DNA of 64,000 bases from assembly GCF_047302405.1 (NCBI RefSeq), contig NZ_CP154853.1, positions 2,108,001-2,172,000 of the forward strand. The letters are read 5' to 3'. The translations under genes and the position numbers were made by a program. Positions 52,307 through 61,656 of this stretch are shown here, one piece after another. Numbering within the stretch: the first letter of the stretch is position 1; the number at the start of each line of letters is the position of its first letter. The notes under the pieces are model-generated. The model was given only the letters and a program-made list of their open reading frames with translations. It searched no databases and was not told where the DNA came from. The DNA is from Alkalihalobacillus sp047302405 (lineage in GTDB: Bacteria > Bacillota > Bacilli > Bacillales > Bacillaceae_D).

Positions 52307-52578
52307 TTTTTGCTTCCACGCTCTCTTGCAAGCTCTAATTCATCATATATTTCTGGACTAACTTTTACTTGTAATTGCTTTGAAAGAACATCCTTCTTTT
52401 TCGCCAATTCAAAACATTCTTTACTGTTGCTAAGATAGGCTCCTCGTCCATTCTTTTTCCCACTAAGGTCTACAGATACTTCTCCTTCAGGGGAACGAAC
52501 GACGCGGATTAACTCTTGTTTTGGTTTCATTTCATTCGTGACAACACATTTACGAAGTGGAACTTTACGCTTTTTCAT
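52303..52578 (-). CDS. ylxR: YlxR family RNA-binding protein (RnpM)
   Basis: The 91-residue DUF448 protein has the conserved PLRKCVVTNEMKPKQELIRVV start and GRGAYLSNS..CFELAKKK. B. subtilis YlxR was named RnpM as a modulator of RNase P. It lies 21 bp after nusA and overlaps ylxQ by 4 bp. Confidence 0.94.
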   Translation of the reverse strand: MKKRKVPLRKCVVTNEMKPKQELIRVVRSPEGEVSVDLSGKKNGRGAYLSNSKECFELAKKKDVLSKQLQVKVSPEIYDELELARERGSKK

Positions 52579-52599
52579 TTGGCCCCATCTCCCTTATTT

Positions 52600-53748
52600 T
52601 TAATCAAGCTTGGAATCTGAATCAACAGAATAAGCTGCTTCTGCTTCATCATAAGATTCTTCGTTGATTAAATCATCGTTTTCGAGCAAGTCTGTTTCTG
52701 TTAATAAGCCTAATTCTTTTGCTTCTGACTCACTCTTAATGTCAATTTTCCAACCTGTTAGCTTGGCGGCAAGTCTGGCGTTTTGGCCTCGTTTACCGAT
52801 CGCTAATGAAAGTTGATAATCAGGTACAATGACTTGGGTCATCTTCTCTTCTTCATTGACATTCACTTGAACGACTTTTGAAGGGCTTAAAGCATTGGCC
52901 ACATACTCAACTGGGTCTTCTGACCAGCGAACGATATCAATTTTTTCCCCTTTTAACTCGTTGACAATCGTTTGGACACGCCCACCTTTTGGCCCAACAC
53001 AGGCACCTACTGGGTCTACTTCTGGATTATCTGCATGAACCGCAATTTTAGAACGATCTCCTGCTTCACGAGAAACTGATTTAATCTCGACTGTTCCATC
53101 ATAAATCTCTGGTACTTCAAGTTCAAATAAACGTTTAAGAAGGCCAGGGTGTGTTCTAGAGATTAAAATTTGCGGACCCTTTGTCGTTTTTTCCACTTTT
53201 GTAATATACGCTTTTATTCGATCATTATGAGCATAGGTTTCATTCGGCATCTGTTCATTCACCGGCAATAAAGCCTCTACTTTTCCTAAGTCGACATAAA
53301 TAAAACGGTGGTCTTGTCGTTGAACAATTCCTGTCATAATGTCTTCTTCACGATCGATAAAGTCCGCATAAATAATACCACGTTCCGCTTCTCGAACACG
53401 TTGTGTAACAACTTGTTTAGCGGTTTGAGCTGCGATGCGACCAAAATCTTTTGGGGTTACTTCAATTTCAACAATATCATCCACTTCATAACTTGGGTGA
53501 ATTTTTTTCGCTTCGTCTAAAGCGATTTCTAACCTTGCATCAAAAACTTCCTCAACGACCGTTTTTCTTGCAAATACGCGGATACGCCCATTATCACGGT
53601 CAACATCAACACGAACATTTTGAGCAGAATTGAAGTTTCGCTTATAACCGGAAATTAATGCTGCTTCAATCGCTTCAATAATAACTTCCTTGCCAATCCC
53701 CTTTTCTTTTTCTAATGTTGTTAATGCATCCATAAATTCACTATTCAT
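52600..53748 (-). CDS. nusA: Transcription termination/antitermination factor NusA
   Basis: NusA binds RNA polymerase and nascent RNA to modulate pausing and termination. An N-terminal polymerase-binding domain (about 1-125), an S1 domain (about 132-200, GIVQRQDHRFIYVDLG), and two KH domains follow (GACVGPKGGRVQTIV; LAIGKRGQNARLAAKLTGW). The acidic tail is short. The ATG at 53748 (MNSEF) has better spacing to AGGGGG than the ATG three codons upstream. Its length of 382 is close to B. subtilis (371). Confidence 0.96.
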   Translation of the reverse strand: MNSEFMDALTTLEKEKGIGKEVIIEAIEAALISGYKRNFNSAQNVRVDVDRDNGRIRVFARKTVVEEVFDARLEIALDEAKKIHPSYEVDDIVEIEVTPKDFGRIAAQTAKQVVTQRVREAERGIIYADFIDREEDIMTGIVQRQDHRFIYVDLGKVEALLPVNEQMPNETYAHNDRIKAYITKVEKTTKGPQILISRTHPGLLKRLFELEVPEIYDGTVEIKSVSREAGDRSKIAVHADNPEVDPVGACVGPKGGRVQTIVNELKGEKIDIVRWSEDPVEYVANALSPSKVVQVNVNEEEKMTQVIVPDYQLSLAIGKRGQNARLAAKLTGWKIDIKSESEAKELGLLTETDLLENDDLINEESYDEAEAAYSVDSDSKLD

Positions 53749-53840
53749 GGATTTCATTTCCCCCTTTCAAATAATCAAAATCTAAACTTCTTCTTTAAAT
53801 TTCTTTTCGAAAAAGACGATCTTCATTTTTCATCTTGTCA

Positions 53841-54311
53841 TTATAATTTGATTGCCAGCCTAACTTTTGCTACTTTTTCATAAGGAATTTCAATTATTTT
53901 TTTACGTGTTTTAATTTTCATTTCTACTGATAAGTTTTCCCCATCAAATGAAAGTAAATCACCTTCAAAAACTTTTTGACCATCGAGCATTTCATAAGTG
54001 GAAACATGAATGTATTTACCAACGGCTTTTTCAAGATCCTGTTTTGTTTTTAGTGGACGTTCAGCTCCGGGGGAAGATACTTCCAAAAAATAAGCTTGTT
54101 CAATCGGATCAGTTTCGTCTAGAACCTCACTCAATTTTTCACTAACAGCACTACAATCCTCTAAATCAACACCTGTTTCAGAATCTATAAAAACACGCAA
54201 AAACCAATTGGGTCCTTCTTTTTTAAACTCCACTTCAACTAACTCTAAGTTTAAGTCTTCTAAGATAGGACTTACAAGTTCAGCAACAACATCTGTTACT
54301 TTGTTACTCAC
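53841..54311 (-). CDS. rimP: Ribosome maturation factor RimP
   Basis: RimP (YlxS) is needed for 30S subunit maturation. The 156-residue protein begins MSNKVTDVVAEL from a GTG and has VEFKKEGPNWFLRVFIDS, DCSAVSEKLSEVLD and YFLEVSSPGAERPL. The GTG at 54311 is supported by GGAGGG 6 bases upstream and by exact agreement with the B. subtilis length (156). It is the first gene of the nusA-infB operon. Confidence 0.95.
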   Translation of the reverse strand: MSNKVTDVVAELVSPILEDLNLELVEVEFKKEGPNWFLRVFIDSETGVDLEDCSAVSEKLSEVLDETDPIEQAYFLEVSSPGAERPLKTKQDLEKAVGKYIHVSTYEMLDGQKVFEGDLLSFDGENLSVEMKIKTRKKIIEIPYEKVAKVRLAIKL

Positions 54312-54449
54312 ATCAAACCCTCCTTCTAAATCACAATCAACATTCATAGCTCAAAAGGTGGGTTGCGTAACGTTAAAACATAACTTCCTCCGTAATAGAA
54401 ACCCTACCAATTCTAACGTTTAGTTCTTGAACACTTAAAAATTGCCCCC

Positions 54450-54485
54450 AACCAACAACGAAAGAGTGGGTTTCCCCACTCTTTC
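54450..54485 (-). terminator. Terminator of polC
   Basis: GAAAGAGTGGG-GAAA-CCCACTCTTTC is an 11-bp perfect stem with a GNRA-type tetraloop, about 80 bp after the polC stop. The tract following it (GTTGTTGG) is not T-rich, so efficiency is less certain. Confidence 0.75.
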
Positions 54486-54565
54486 TCGGACCGTTATTCT
54501 AAGTATTACCATTATCAGAATATCATAATCCTTATCGGTTTGCAACTTGACACGGCTAGTACCTC

Positions 54566-57500
54566 TTAGAATAAAGACAACTGATTAGAATCAGGTAAGC
54601 CTTCTAAACAACCATGATCATCTAAACTCTCTAAAACGGTTTTTGTTAACTTACTTCTTTGTTGCAAATCTTCTTTTGATAAAAACTCTCGATCTTGTCT
54701 CGCCTTGACAATATTAAGGGCCGCATTCGTCCCAACACCTGTCATCGCATTAAAAGGTGGTAAAAGTTCCTTTCCATCGACGATAAATTCCGTTGCACTT
54801 GAGCGATAAAGCTCCACCTTTTTAAAAGAATAACCCCGCTCGACCATTTCTAAGGCAAGTTCTAAGACGGTTAATACGGCTTTTTCTTTTGGAGCAGCAT
54901 CCAAACCTTTTTGATTAATTTCCTCAATTTTTGCTTTGATTGCGGCTGCACCTTTAATCATCGTATCCAAATCAAAGTCATCCGCACGAACGGTAAAATA
55001 AGATGCATAGTATAAAATCGGATGATGAACTTTAAAATAAGCAATCCGAACAGCCATTAATACGTAGGCGGCGGCATGGGCCTTCGGGAACATATATTTA
55101 ATCTTCAAACACGAACCAATATACCAATCTGGCACATTATTTTCTTTCATGGATTCAATCCACTCAGGCTGAAGCCCCTTTCCTTTACGGACAGACTCCA
55201 TAATTTTAAAAGCCAATGAAGGTTCAAGCCCTTTATAAATTAAATAAACCATAATATCATCACGACAACCAATTACATCCTTCAGTTCACATGTCCCATT
55301 ATAAATAAGCTCATTGGCATTATTTAACCAAACATCTGTCCCATGTGAAAGTCCTGAAATCTGCACGAGCTCTGAAAATGTACTCGGCTTCGTTTCTTCT
55401 AACATTTGTCGTACAAATCGCGTTCCAAACTCTGGAATCCCGAGAGTTCCCGTTTTACATAAAATTTGCTCTTCCGTTACCCCTAACACTTCTGGCCCAC
55501 TAAAAATCTTCATGACTTCAGGATCATCTGTTGGGATCGTCTTAGGATCGATGCCACTTAAATCTTGAAGCATCCGAATAACGGTCGGATCATCGTGTCC
55601 GAGAATATCAAGCTTTAATAAGTTATCGTGGATGGAATGGAAATCAAAATGGGTTGTTTTCCATTCTGCTTTTTGATCGTCAGCTGGGAATTGGATCGGG
55701 CAAAAATCATGGATGTCCATATAATCTGGAACAACAATAATCCCGCCTGGATGTTGCCCAGTTGTCCTTTTCACCCCAGTACAACCCGAAACCAATCGGT
55801 CAATCTCCGCTCCACGCATATGGAGGTCATGATCACCTTGATATCCCTTTACATAGCCGTAAGCGGTTTTTTCAGCAACTGTGCCAATCGTCCCGGCACG
55901 ATAAACATATTCTTCACCAAAAAGCTCTTTTGTATAATGGTGAGCTCTTGGCTGATACGCACCTGAGAAGTTCAAATCAATATCCGGTACTTTATCTCCC
56001 TTAAAACCTAAAAACGTTTCAAACGGAATATCTTGTCCATCTTTGACATAAGCCGTCCCGCACTCAGGGCAATCTTTATCAGGTAAATCATATCCAGAAC
56101 CAACCGACCCATCATTAAAAAAGTATGAATGATGGCAATTTGGACAGACATAATGTGGCGGTAATGGATTAACTTCAGTTATTTCTGTCATCGTCGCAAC
56201 AAATGAGGAACCAACTGAACCACGAGAACCTACAAGATATCCATCAATTAATGATTTCTTGACGAGCTTATGTGAGATTAAATAAATGACGGCAAACCCA
56301 TGACCGATAATACTTTTTAATTCCTTTTCAATTCGTGCTTCAACGATTTCCGGCAATTCTTCCCCATAAATCATTCTCGCTCTGTCATAACTCATTTGTC
56401 TGACTTCATCATCCGCCCCTTCAATTTTAGGTGTATATAATTCATCAGGGATCGGATGAATCTCTTCAATTTGCTCTGCCAGTTGATTCGGTGTTTCAAT
56501 CACAATTTTTTTGGCGATATCATTGCCTAAAAATTGAAATTCTTGGACCATTTCATCAGTTGTTCGGAAATGAACCTGTGGCAAAGTTTGTTTATTAAGC
56601 GGGTTGGCTCCCCCTTGAGAAGCGATTAAAATTTTACGATAAATATAATCCTCTTCATCTAAATAATGAACATTTCCTGTTGCAACAACTGGTTTATTTA
56701 ACTTTTCTCCGAGCTTCACAATGTTTTGAACAATCTCACGTAACGATGATTCATTTTTGACGAGTTCTCTTTCGATTAAGTGACGGTAGTTGCCGAGTGG
56801 CTGTACTTCTAAATAATCGTAAAAGCGTGCAATTTCCTCCACTTCATCTGGTGATTTTTGCATCATCCCTTCAAAAACCTCACCTTTATCACAGGCTGAA
56901 CCAATTAGTAAACCTTTTCTCAGCTTTTGCAATTGGGAACGAGGAATTCTCGGCGTTCGGAAATAATAGTTGACATGGGACATAGTAACGAGCTGATAGA
57001 GATTTTTTAGCCCTTCTTGCGTTTCTGCTAAAATAATACAATGGGAAGGGCGTTGACGATGGAAATTCCCTTGCCCCATATGTTCATTAAGTTGATTATG
57101 TTTAACAATCTCTTTCTCAACTGCATCACGAACCATTTTCCATAAAAGATATCCTGTCGCTTCTGCATCATAAATCGCACGGTGATGACTAACAAGTTCA
57201 ATATCGAATTTTTTACATAACGTATTTAAACGGTGATTTTTTAACTCTGGGTATAGGAACCGTCCGAGCTCAAGTGTATCGATGACCGGGTTGGTGGCTT
57301 CCGGTAGTCCACTTTTTTGGTAACCGACATTTAAAAAACCCATATCAAAGCTTGCGTTATGAGCGACGAGTACTGCCTCTCCAACCCATGCTTTAAATTT
57401 CTTTAGAACATCCTCTATTTCAGGTGCTCCTTTGACCATATCATCCGTAATCCCTGTTAATTCAATGATCGTATTCGTTAAAGGTTCATGTGGGTCAGCA

Positions 57501-58870
57501 AATGATTCAAATCGATCGATAATCTCTCCATTTTTCACTTTAACGGCGGCTAGCTCAATGATTGTATTGTAAACAGCCGATAAACCGGTCGTTTCAACGT
57601 CAAAAACGACATATTCAGCATCATATAGTTCTAAATCATGTTCGTTATAGGCAATAGGTACACCGTCATCAACTAGATTTGCTTCTAAGCCGTAGAGAAT
57701 TTTGACTCCGTTCTTTTTTCCAGATGAATAGGCTTCTGGGAAGGATTGAACGACCCCATGATCGGTGATCGCAATCGCTTTATGGCCCCACTTCGCCGCT
57801 TGTTCTACATACCGACCTGCTGAGACGATTCCATCCATTTGACTCATTGTCGTATGTAAATGTAACTCCACTCGTTTTTGACCGTCTTCCCCTTGGTCTA
57901 CTCTTTCAATTGGGCTCACTTCATTAATATCATTGGCGATCATAACTAAATCCCGAACAAACGTATCCATTTGAATACCACCACGAACTTTAAGCCACAT
58001 TCCTTTTTTTACAGATTGTAATAACGGAATATCTTCTTTATCTCGTGAGAAAATTTTAATTAAAATGGAATCCGTATAATCGGTTATTTTAAAAGTAAGT
58101 AATGTACGTCCACTACGAAGTTCACGTGTTTCAGCAGCAAAGACATACCCTTGAACAGTCACACGACGCTCTTCATCCATAATCGATTCAAGTGGGATCG
58201 GTTCATCTTTAATCGGATATCCGAGTGTAAGCGCTTGTCCTTTAAGCTGATTCTCTGTTTCTTTTTCTTGTTTTTTCTTCTCAAGGATCGCCTCGACAAC
58301 TTTAGAGTGATCTTCTTGTTCTCTTTGTTCAATAAATCGTTCAAATTCTTTTTTGGATTCATTAATATGAGCATCAATGGTCACTTGAGGTAGCGAAAGT
58401 TGCTCTAATGCTTCACGTAGAGGTTCATTTAATTTCCTTTTTAATGCAACAGCCTCTGTTTCATTTCTCACGGTGATGACTAATCGTTTCCCATCAAATT
58501 TTGGTATTTGGTTTTGTAAAAGTTCTCTTAAACCATTTGAAATGTTTTGTAGTCTCTCAACGATGAGTGGCCAGTAACCGCTCCACTCTTTATCAGCTAA
58601 TTCGACTTGATCATATTGAATGGAAAATGAAACGGTGGCAATATTTTGAAACGTATCGACTAATCGTCCCGCAAGAATTTGATACACATTTGCTGGTATT
58701 AATGAAGGAATATGAAAAAGAAAATGCCATTTTTTTTGTTCACGAAAAATCGATAGTTTTTGAATTTGCCCGTCTTTAAAATACATCTCAACTAACTGCT
58801 CAGGCAATTGAATTTGTTGCAATAATAATTGAAATCGTTCTTTCCTTATTTGTCCGTCTGCTTGTACCAT
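54566..58870 (-). CDS. polC: DNA polymerase III alpha subunit, PolC type
   Basis: PolC is the replicative polymerase of low-GC Gram-positives. The 1434 residues carry, in order: an N-terminal domain; an OB fold; a PHP domain (HLHTT near residue 335) interrupted by the 3'-5' exonuclease (FDVETTGLS near 422-430); a four-Cys zinc motif CPNC...CPEC near 905-945; the palm with PDIDLNFSG near 960; and the fingers/C-terminal region with YMFPKAHAAAYV. It ends in QLSLF, the classic clamp-binding motif. The ATG at 58870 (MVQADG) has AAGGGAG 7-8 bases upstream; the frame also opens at an ATG 7 codons earlier. B. subtilis PolC is 1437 residues. Confidence 0.97.
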   Translation of the reverse strand: MVQADGQIRKERFQLLLQQIQLPEQLVEMYFKDGQIQKLSIFREQKKWHFLFHIPSLIPANVYQILAGRLVDTFQNIATVSFSIQYDQVELADKEWSGYWPLIVERLQNISNGLRELLQNQIPKFDGKRLVITVRNETEAVALKRKLNEPLREALEQLSLPQVTIDAHINESKKEFERFIEQREQEDHSKVVEAILEKKKQEKETENQLKGQALTLGYPIKDEPIPLESIMDEERRVTVQGYVFAAETRELRSGRTLLTFKITDYTDSILIKIFSRDKEDIPLLQSVKKGMWLKVRGGIQMDTFVRDLVMIANDINEVSPIERVDQGEDGQKRVELHLHTTMSQMDGIVSAGRYVEQAAKWGHKAIAITDHGVVQSFPEAYSSGKKNGVKILYGLEANLVDDGVPIAYNEHDLELYDAEYVVFDVETTGLSAVYNTIIELAAVKVKNGEIIDRFESFADPHEPLTNTIIELTGITDDMVKGAPEIEDVLKKFKAWVGEAVLVAHNASFDMGFLNVGYQKSGLPEATNPVIDTLELGRFLYPELKNHRLNTLCKKFDIELVSHHRAIYDAEATGYLLWKMVRDAVEKEIVKHNQLNEHMGQGNFHRQRPSHCIILAETQEGLKNLYQLVTMSHVNYYFRTPRIPRSQLQKLRKGLLIGSACDKGEVFEGMMQKSPDEVEEIARFYDYLEVQPLGNYRHLIERELVKNESSLREIVQNIVKLGEKLNKPVVATGNVHYLDEEDYIYRKILIASQGGANPLNKQTLPQVHFRTTDEMVQEFQFLGNDIAKKIVIETPNQLAEQIEEIHPIPDELYTPKIEGADDEVRQMSYDRARMIYGEELPEIVEARIEKELKSIIGHGFAVIYLISHKLVKKSLIDGYLVGSRGSVGSSFVATMTEITEVNPLPPHYVCPNCHHSYFFNDGSVGSGYDLPDKDCPECGTAYVKDGQDIPFETFLGFKGDKVPDIDLNFSGAYQPRAHHYTKELFGEEYVYRAGTIGTVAEKTAYGYVKGYQGDHDLHMRGAEIDRLVSGCTGVKRTTGQHPGGIIVVPDYMDIHDFCPIQFPADDQKAEWKTTHFDFHSIHDNLLKLDILGHDDPTVIRMLQDLSGIDPKTIPTDDPEVMKIFSGPEVLGVTEEQILCKTGTLGIPEFGTRFVRQMLEETKPSTFSELVQISGLSHGTDVWLNNANELIYNGTCELKDVIGCRDDIMVYLIYKGLEPSLAFKIMESVRKGKGLQPEWIESMKENNVPDWYIGSCLKIKYMFPKAHAAAYVLMAVRIAYFKVHHPILYYASYFTVRADDFDLDTMIKGAAAIKAKIEEINQKGLDAAPKEKAVLTVLELALEMVERGYSFKKVELYRSSATEFIVDGKELLPPFNAMTGVGTNAALNIVKARQDREFLSKEDLQQRSKLTKTVLESLDDHGCLEGLPDSNQLSLF

Positions 58871-58914
58871 TGTTCTTCTCCCTTCTTCCATTTCATAAGG
58901 GTTTTTTGGTATTG

Positions 58915-58954
58915 GTTGTTATCATTTGATTTGCGTTGTTATCATTTGATTTGC
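58915..58954. repeat. Two tandem 20-bp repeats upstream of polC
   Basis: GTTGTTATCATTTGATTTGC occurs twice in direct tandem and is followed by a truncated third copy (GTTCTAATCAT). It lies 45-85 bp before the polC start, where a promoter or regulatory site is expected. I see no clear -10/-35 pair. Confidence 0.6.
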
Positions 58955-59060
58955 GTTCTAATCATATTTACAGCGATTAAGTATCAGCATGAACCACCTT
59001 ACTAACGAAGCCACTGTCAAATGATTTACTCGTTAATATATGGTTATATTAGTTAGTTTA

Positions 59061-59186
59061 CTCCACCAGCTCCATACCCTACGCGTTCCGCGGGTGAACC
59101 GGGAGCCTCCTCGCTTTGCTGCGGGGTCTCCCGTGTTTCACTTCTCCCGCAGGAGTCTCCGGGTATTACGCTGGCTCCGTTTTGGT
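59061..59186 (+). repeat. GC-rich hairpin repeat between proS and polC
   Basis: A well-preserved copy with nested complementary arms: CCAGC/GCTGG, ATACCC/GGGTAT, GCGGG/CCCGC, GTGAA/TTCAC and CGGGAG/CTCCCG. The upstream word CTCGTTAATATATGG is shared with the copy at 34471. The rest of the gap (58955-59060 and 59187-59430) has no gene. A segment at about 59270-59410 is GC-richer, with CCTCC...GGAGG words, and may be a decayed copy. Confidence 0.8.
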
Positions 59187-59430
59187 TAATGAAAAATAAT
59201 TTTGGATTAAGTTACTTCTCCTTTAATCATAGAACCCTTCTTTTTCAATGGCCTTAGATTAGACTAGGGGACGACCCAGCATTTTTACAAGGAGCCTCCA
59301 CTGTCGCCCTCGGAAAGCGTAATGTCTCCAGGGAGGAAGCCAAAACTAGGCATTGGACAGCGGCTATATCCTACAACAGGAAGTCTTCAGCTGTTCCACG
59401 AGCTTGGGCAATGCTTAGTAACCGTCTTTT

Positions 59431-59469
59431 AGAAAAGAGAGGGTATCTCAGAATCGTGAGATACCCTTC
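59431..59469 (-). terminator. Terminator of proS
   Basis: AGGGTATCTCA and TGAGATACCCT form an 11-bp perfect stem with a 6-base loop and CTCTTTTC after it, about 30 bp after the proS stop. Confidence 0.88.
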
Positions 59470-59497
59470 TCATATTTACATAAAATCAATGACTATT

Positions 59498-61210
59498 TTA
59501 GGCTTGACCTTTTAATTCTAACACTTTATTGGAAATAAGCTCTTCAATCTCAGGAATAGCCACTTCGACCATTTCACCTGATTTCCTCATTTTTAGCTCG
59601 ACGATTCCTTCAGAGGCACGTTTGCCAACCGCAATTCGGATTGGTAAACCAATTAAGTCAGAGTCTTTAAATTTGACTCCTGCTCTTTCTGGACGGTCAT
59701 CGTATAATACTTCATAGCCTTTGCTTTGAAGTAAAGTGTACAAATGATCGGCTAATTCTTTTTGTTCAGCATTTTTACTGTTCATAGCGAGTAAATGGAT
59801 TTGGAATGGTGCCACCTCGTATGGCCAAATGATCCCATTCTCATCATGATGTTGCTCAATAATAGCGGCAACCGTACGAGATACACCGATACCATAACAA
59901 CCCATTAGGATCGGTTTAGATTTACCATTTTCATCAAGTACATTTGCTCCCATACTTTCAGAATAAAAGGTTCCTAGTTTAAAGACTTGGCCAACTTCAA
60001 TTCCTTGAGCAAATTGAATTGTTCCCTTACCATCTGGTGAAGGCTCTCCTTCTTGAATAAAACGGAGATCAGCATATTGGCTCACTTGATAATCACGCTC
60101 TGCATTAACCCCAGTATAATGAGCTTCTTTTTCATTTGCTCCACAAACACTATTTGCCATTGCTTTTACTGCATAATCCGCCACAACTTTTACATTTGCA
60201 CCAACTGGCCCAATAGTACCAGCAGCTACCCCCATTACTTGTTCAACTTCGGCATCTGATGCAAAACGTATATCTTTTGCTTCTAAAGCATGCTTCAATT
60301 TAACTTCATTTAATTCGTGATCGCCACGAATGAGCACTAAAATCATTTCATCATCGACTTTAACAAGCAATGATTTAATAACCGATTTTGTTTCCACTTT
60401 TAATTCACTTACTACTTCCTCAATTGTTTTCGCTTCTCCTGTCTGAACCTTCACAAGCTCAACCATTTCAGCTACACTTGTAGGCTCTTCCACTTTAACT
60501 GCAGCCATTTCAATGTTGGCCGCATAATCCGAAGAATCTGAGTAGGCGATCGTATCTTCACCGACATCAGCAAGAGCCATAAACTCATGTGTATCTTTTC
60601 CACCCATTGCTCCAGAATCAGCAATTACTGGTCGAAAGCTTAGACCCACTCTCGTAAAGACATTTGAATAAGCGTCATACATCGCTTGATACTCTTCATC
60701 AAGCGATTCACTCGTTGCATGAAAAGAGTAAGCATCTTTCATAATAAATTCTCGACCTCTTAATAATCCGAAACGAGGTCTTCTTTCATCACGAAATTTC
60801 GTTTGAATTTGATAAAGATTGATCGGTAGTTTTTTATACGACTGAATATAGTCTCGTACAATGGATGTAATCACTTCTTCATGTGTTGGACCAAGAGCAA
60901 AGTCACGATTATGACGGTCTTGTAAACGAATGAGTTCTCCACCCATTTTGTCCCAACGTCCTGTTTCTTGCCAAAGTTCTGAAGGGTGTAGAGTAGGCAT
61001 TGTTAACTCTTGTGCCCCCGTTTTATTCATTTCTTCTCGAACAACATTTTCTACCTTTTGAATCACTCGCTTTGCTAAAGGTAAATAAGCATAGACCCCA
61101 GCTGCAATTTGTTTCATCATTCCAGCTCGAAGCATTAATTGATGGCTTTTCACTTCAGCATCAGATGGAACATCCCTTAAAGTTGGCAATAAAAATGATG
61201 ATTGTTTCAT
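59498..61210 (-). CDS. proS: Prolyl-tRNA synthetase
   Basis: ProS charges tRNA-Pro. The class II motifs appear as TLHPSELWQETGRWDKMGGELIRL (motif 2 region in FRDERRPRFGLLRGREFIMKDAYSF), and GCYGIGVSRTVAAIIEQ (motif 3). An editing (YbaK-like) insertion sits at about residues 225-405. A C-terminal anticodon domain follows. Length is 570 residues (564 in B. subtilis), bacterial type. The ATG at 61210 has AAAGGA 8 bases upstream. I saw no T-box leader before it. Confidence 0.96.
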   Translation of the reverse strand: MKQSSFLLPTLRDVPSDAEVKSHQLMLRAGMMKQIAAGVYAYLPLAKRVIQKVENVVREEMNKTGAQELTMPTLHPSELWQETGRWDKMGGELIRLQDRHNRDFALGPTHEEVITSIVRDYIQSYKKLPINLYQIQTKFRDERRPRFGLLRGREFIMKDAYSFHATSESLDEEYQAMYDAYSNVFTRVGLSFRPVIADSGAMGGKDTHEFMALADVGEDTIAYSDSSDYAANIEMAAVKVEEPTSVAEMVELVKVQTGEAKTIEEVVSELKVETKSVIKSLLVKVDDEMILVLIRGDHELNEVKLKHALEAKDIRFASDAEVEQVMGVAAGTIGPVGANVKVVADYAVKAMANSVCGANEKEAHYTGVNAERDYQVSQYADLRFIQEGEPSPDGKGTIQFAQGIEVGQVFKLGTFYSESMGANVLDENGKSKPILMGCYGIGVSRTVAAIIEQHHDENGIIWPYEVAPFQIHLLAMNSKNAEQKELADHLYTLLQSKGYEVLYDDRPERAGVKFKDSDLIGLPIRIAVGKRASEGIVELKMRKSGEMVEVAIPEIEELISNKVLELKGQA

Positions 61211-61351
61211 AAACAAAGTCCTTTCTAACCGTAAACTTTATCTTAATGTATAGCTATTTGTCTTCTTCAATATATTAATCTCTGTCAATAGCGGACAGGA
61301 GATACAGAAAAACGGTCTAGTCGTTAAAAATGGTTTCATTAGTTAGCTATA

Positions 61352-61478
61352 CTCCACCAGTTCCATACCCTACGCGTTCCGCGGGTGAACCGGGAGCCTC
61401 CTCGCTCATCGCTGTGGGGTCTCCCGTGTTTCACTTCTCCCGCAGGAGTCTCCGGGTATTGCGCTGGCTCCGTTTTGG
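61352..61478 (+). repeat. GC-rich hairpin repeat between rasP and proS
   Basis: It is almost identical to the copy at 59061-59186 (shared CCATACCCTACGCGTTCCGC, CGGGAGCCTCCTCGCT, GGGGTCTCCCGTGTTTCAC). A TTTTTCAGTGGC word at 61569 matches the border of the unit at 41580-41876. The gap 61211-61656 holds no gene. Confidence 0.8.
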
Positions 61479-61656
61479 TAAATGGAAACTGTTTGATACT
61501 ATGATTGACACTCTAATAAATATCCTAATTATCTAGAATTCTTTCTCGTCAAAGTTGAGCTGGGAACTTTTTCAGTGGCATCTACCGAAAATCCCGTGAG
61601 CGATGGCATTTCTCGTTTGAATTCTTCTATATCCGCTGTGTTGCACTTTAGAATTA

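Noticed and set aside
61211..61350. T-box leader upstream of proS
   Set aside because: No T-box consensus word or specifier stem was found, and the gap is taken up by a hairpin repeat and AT-rich sequence.
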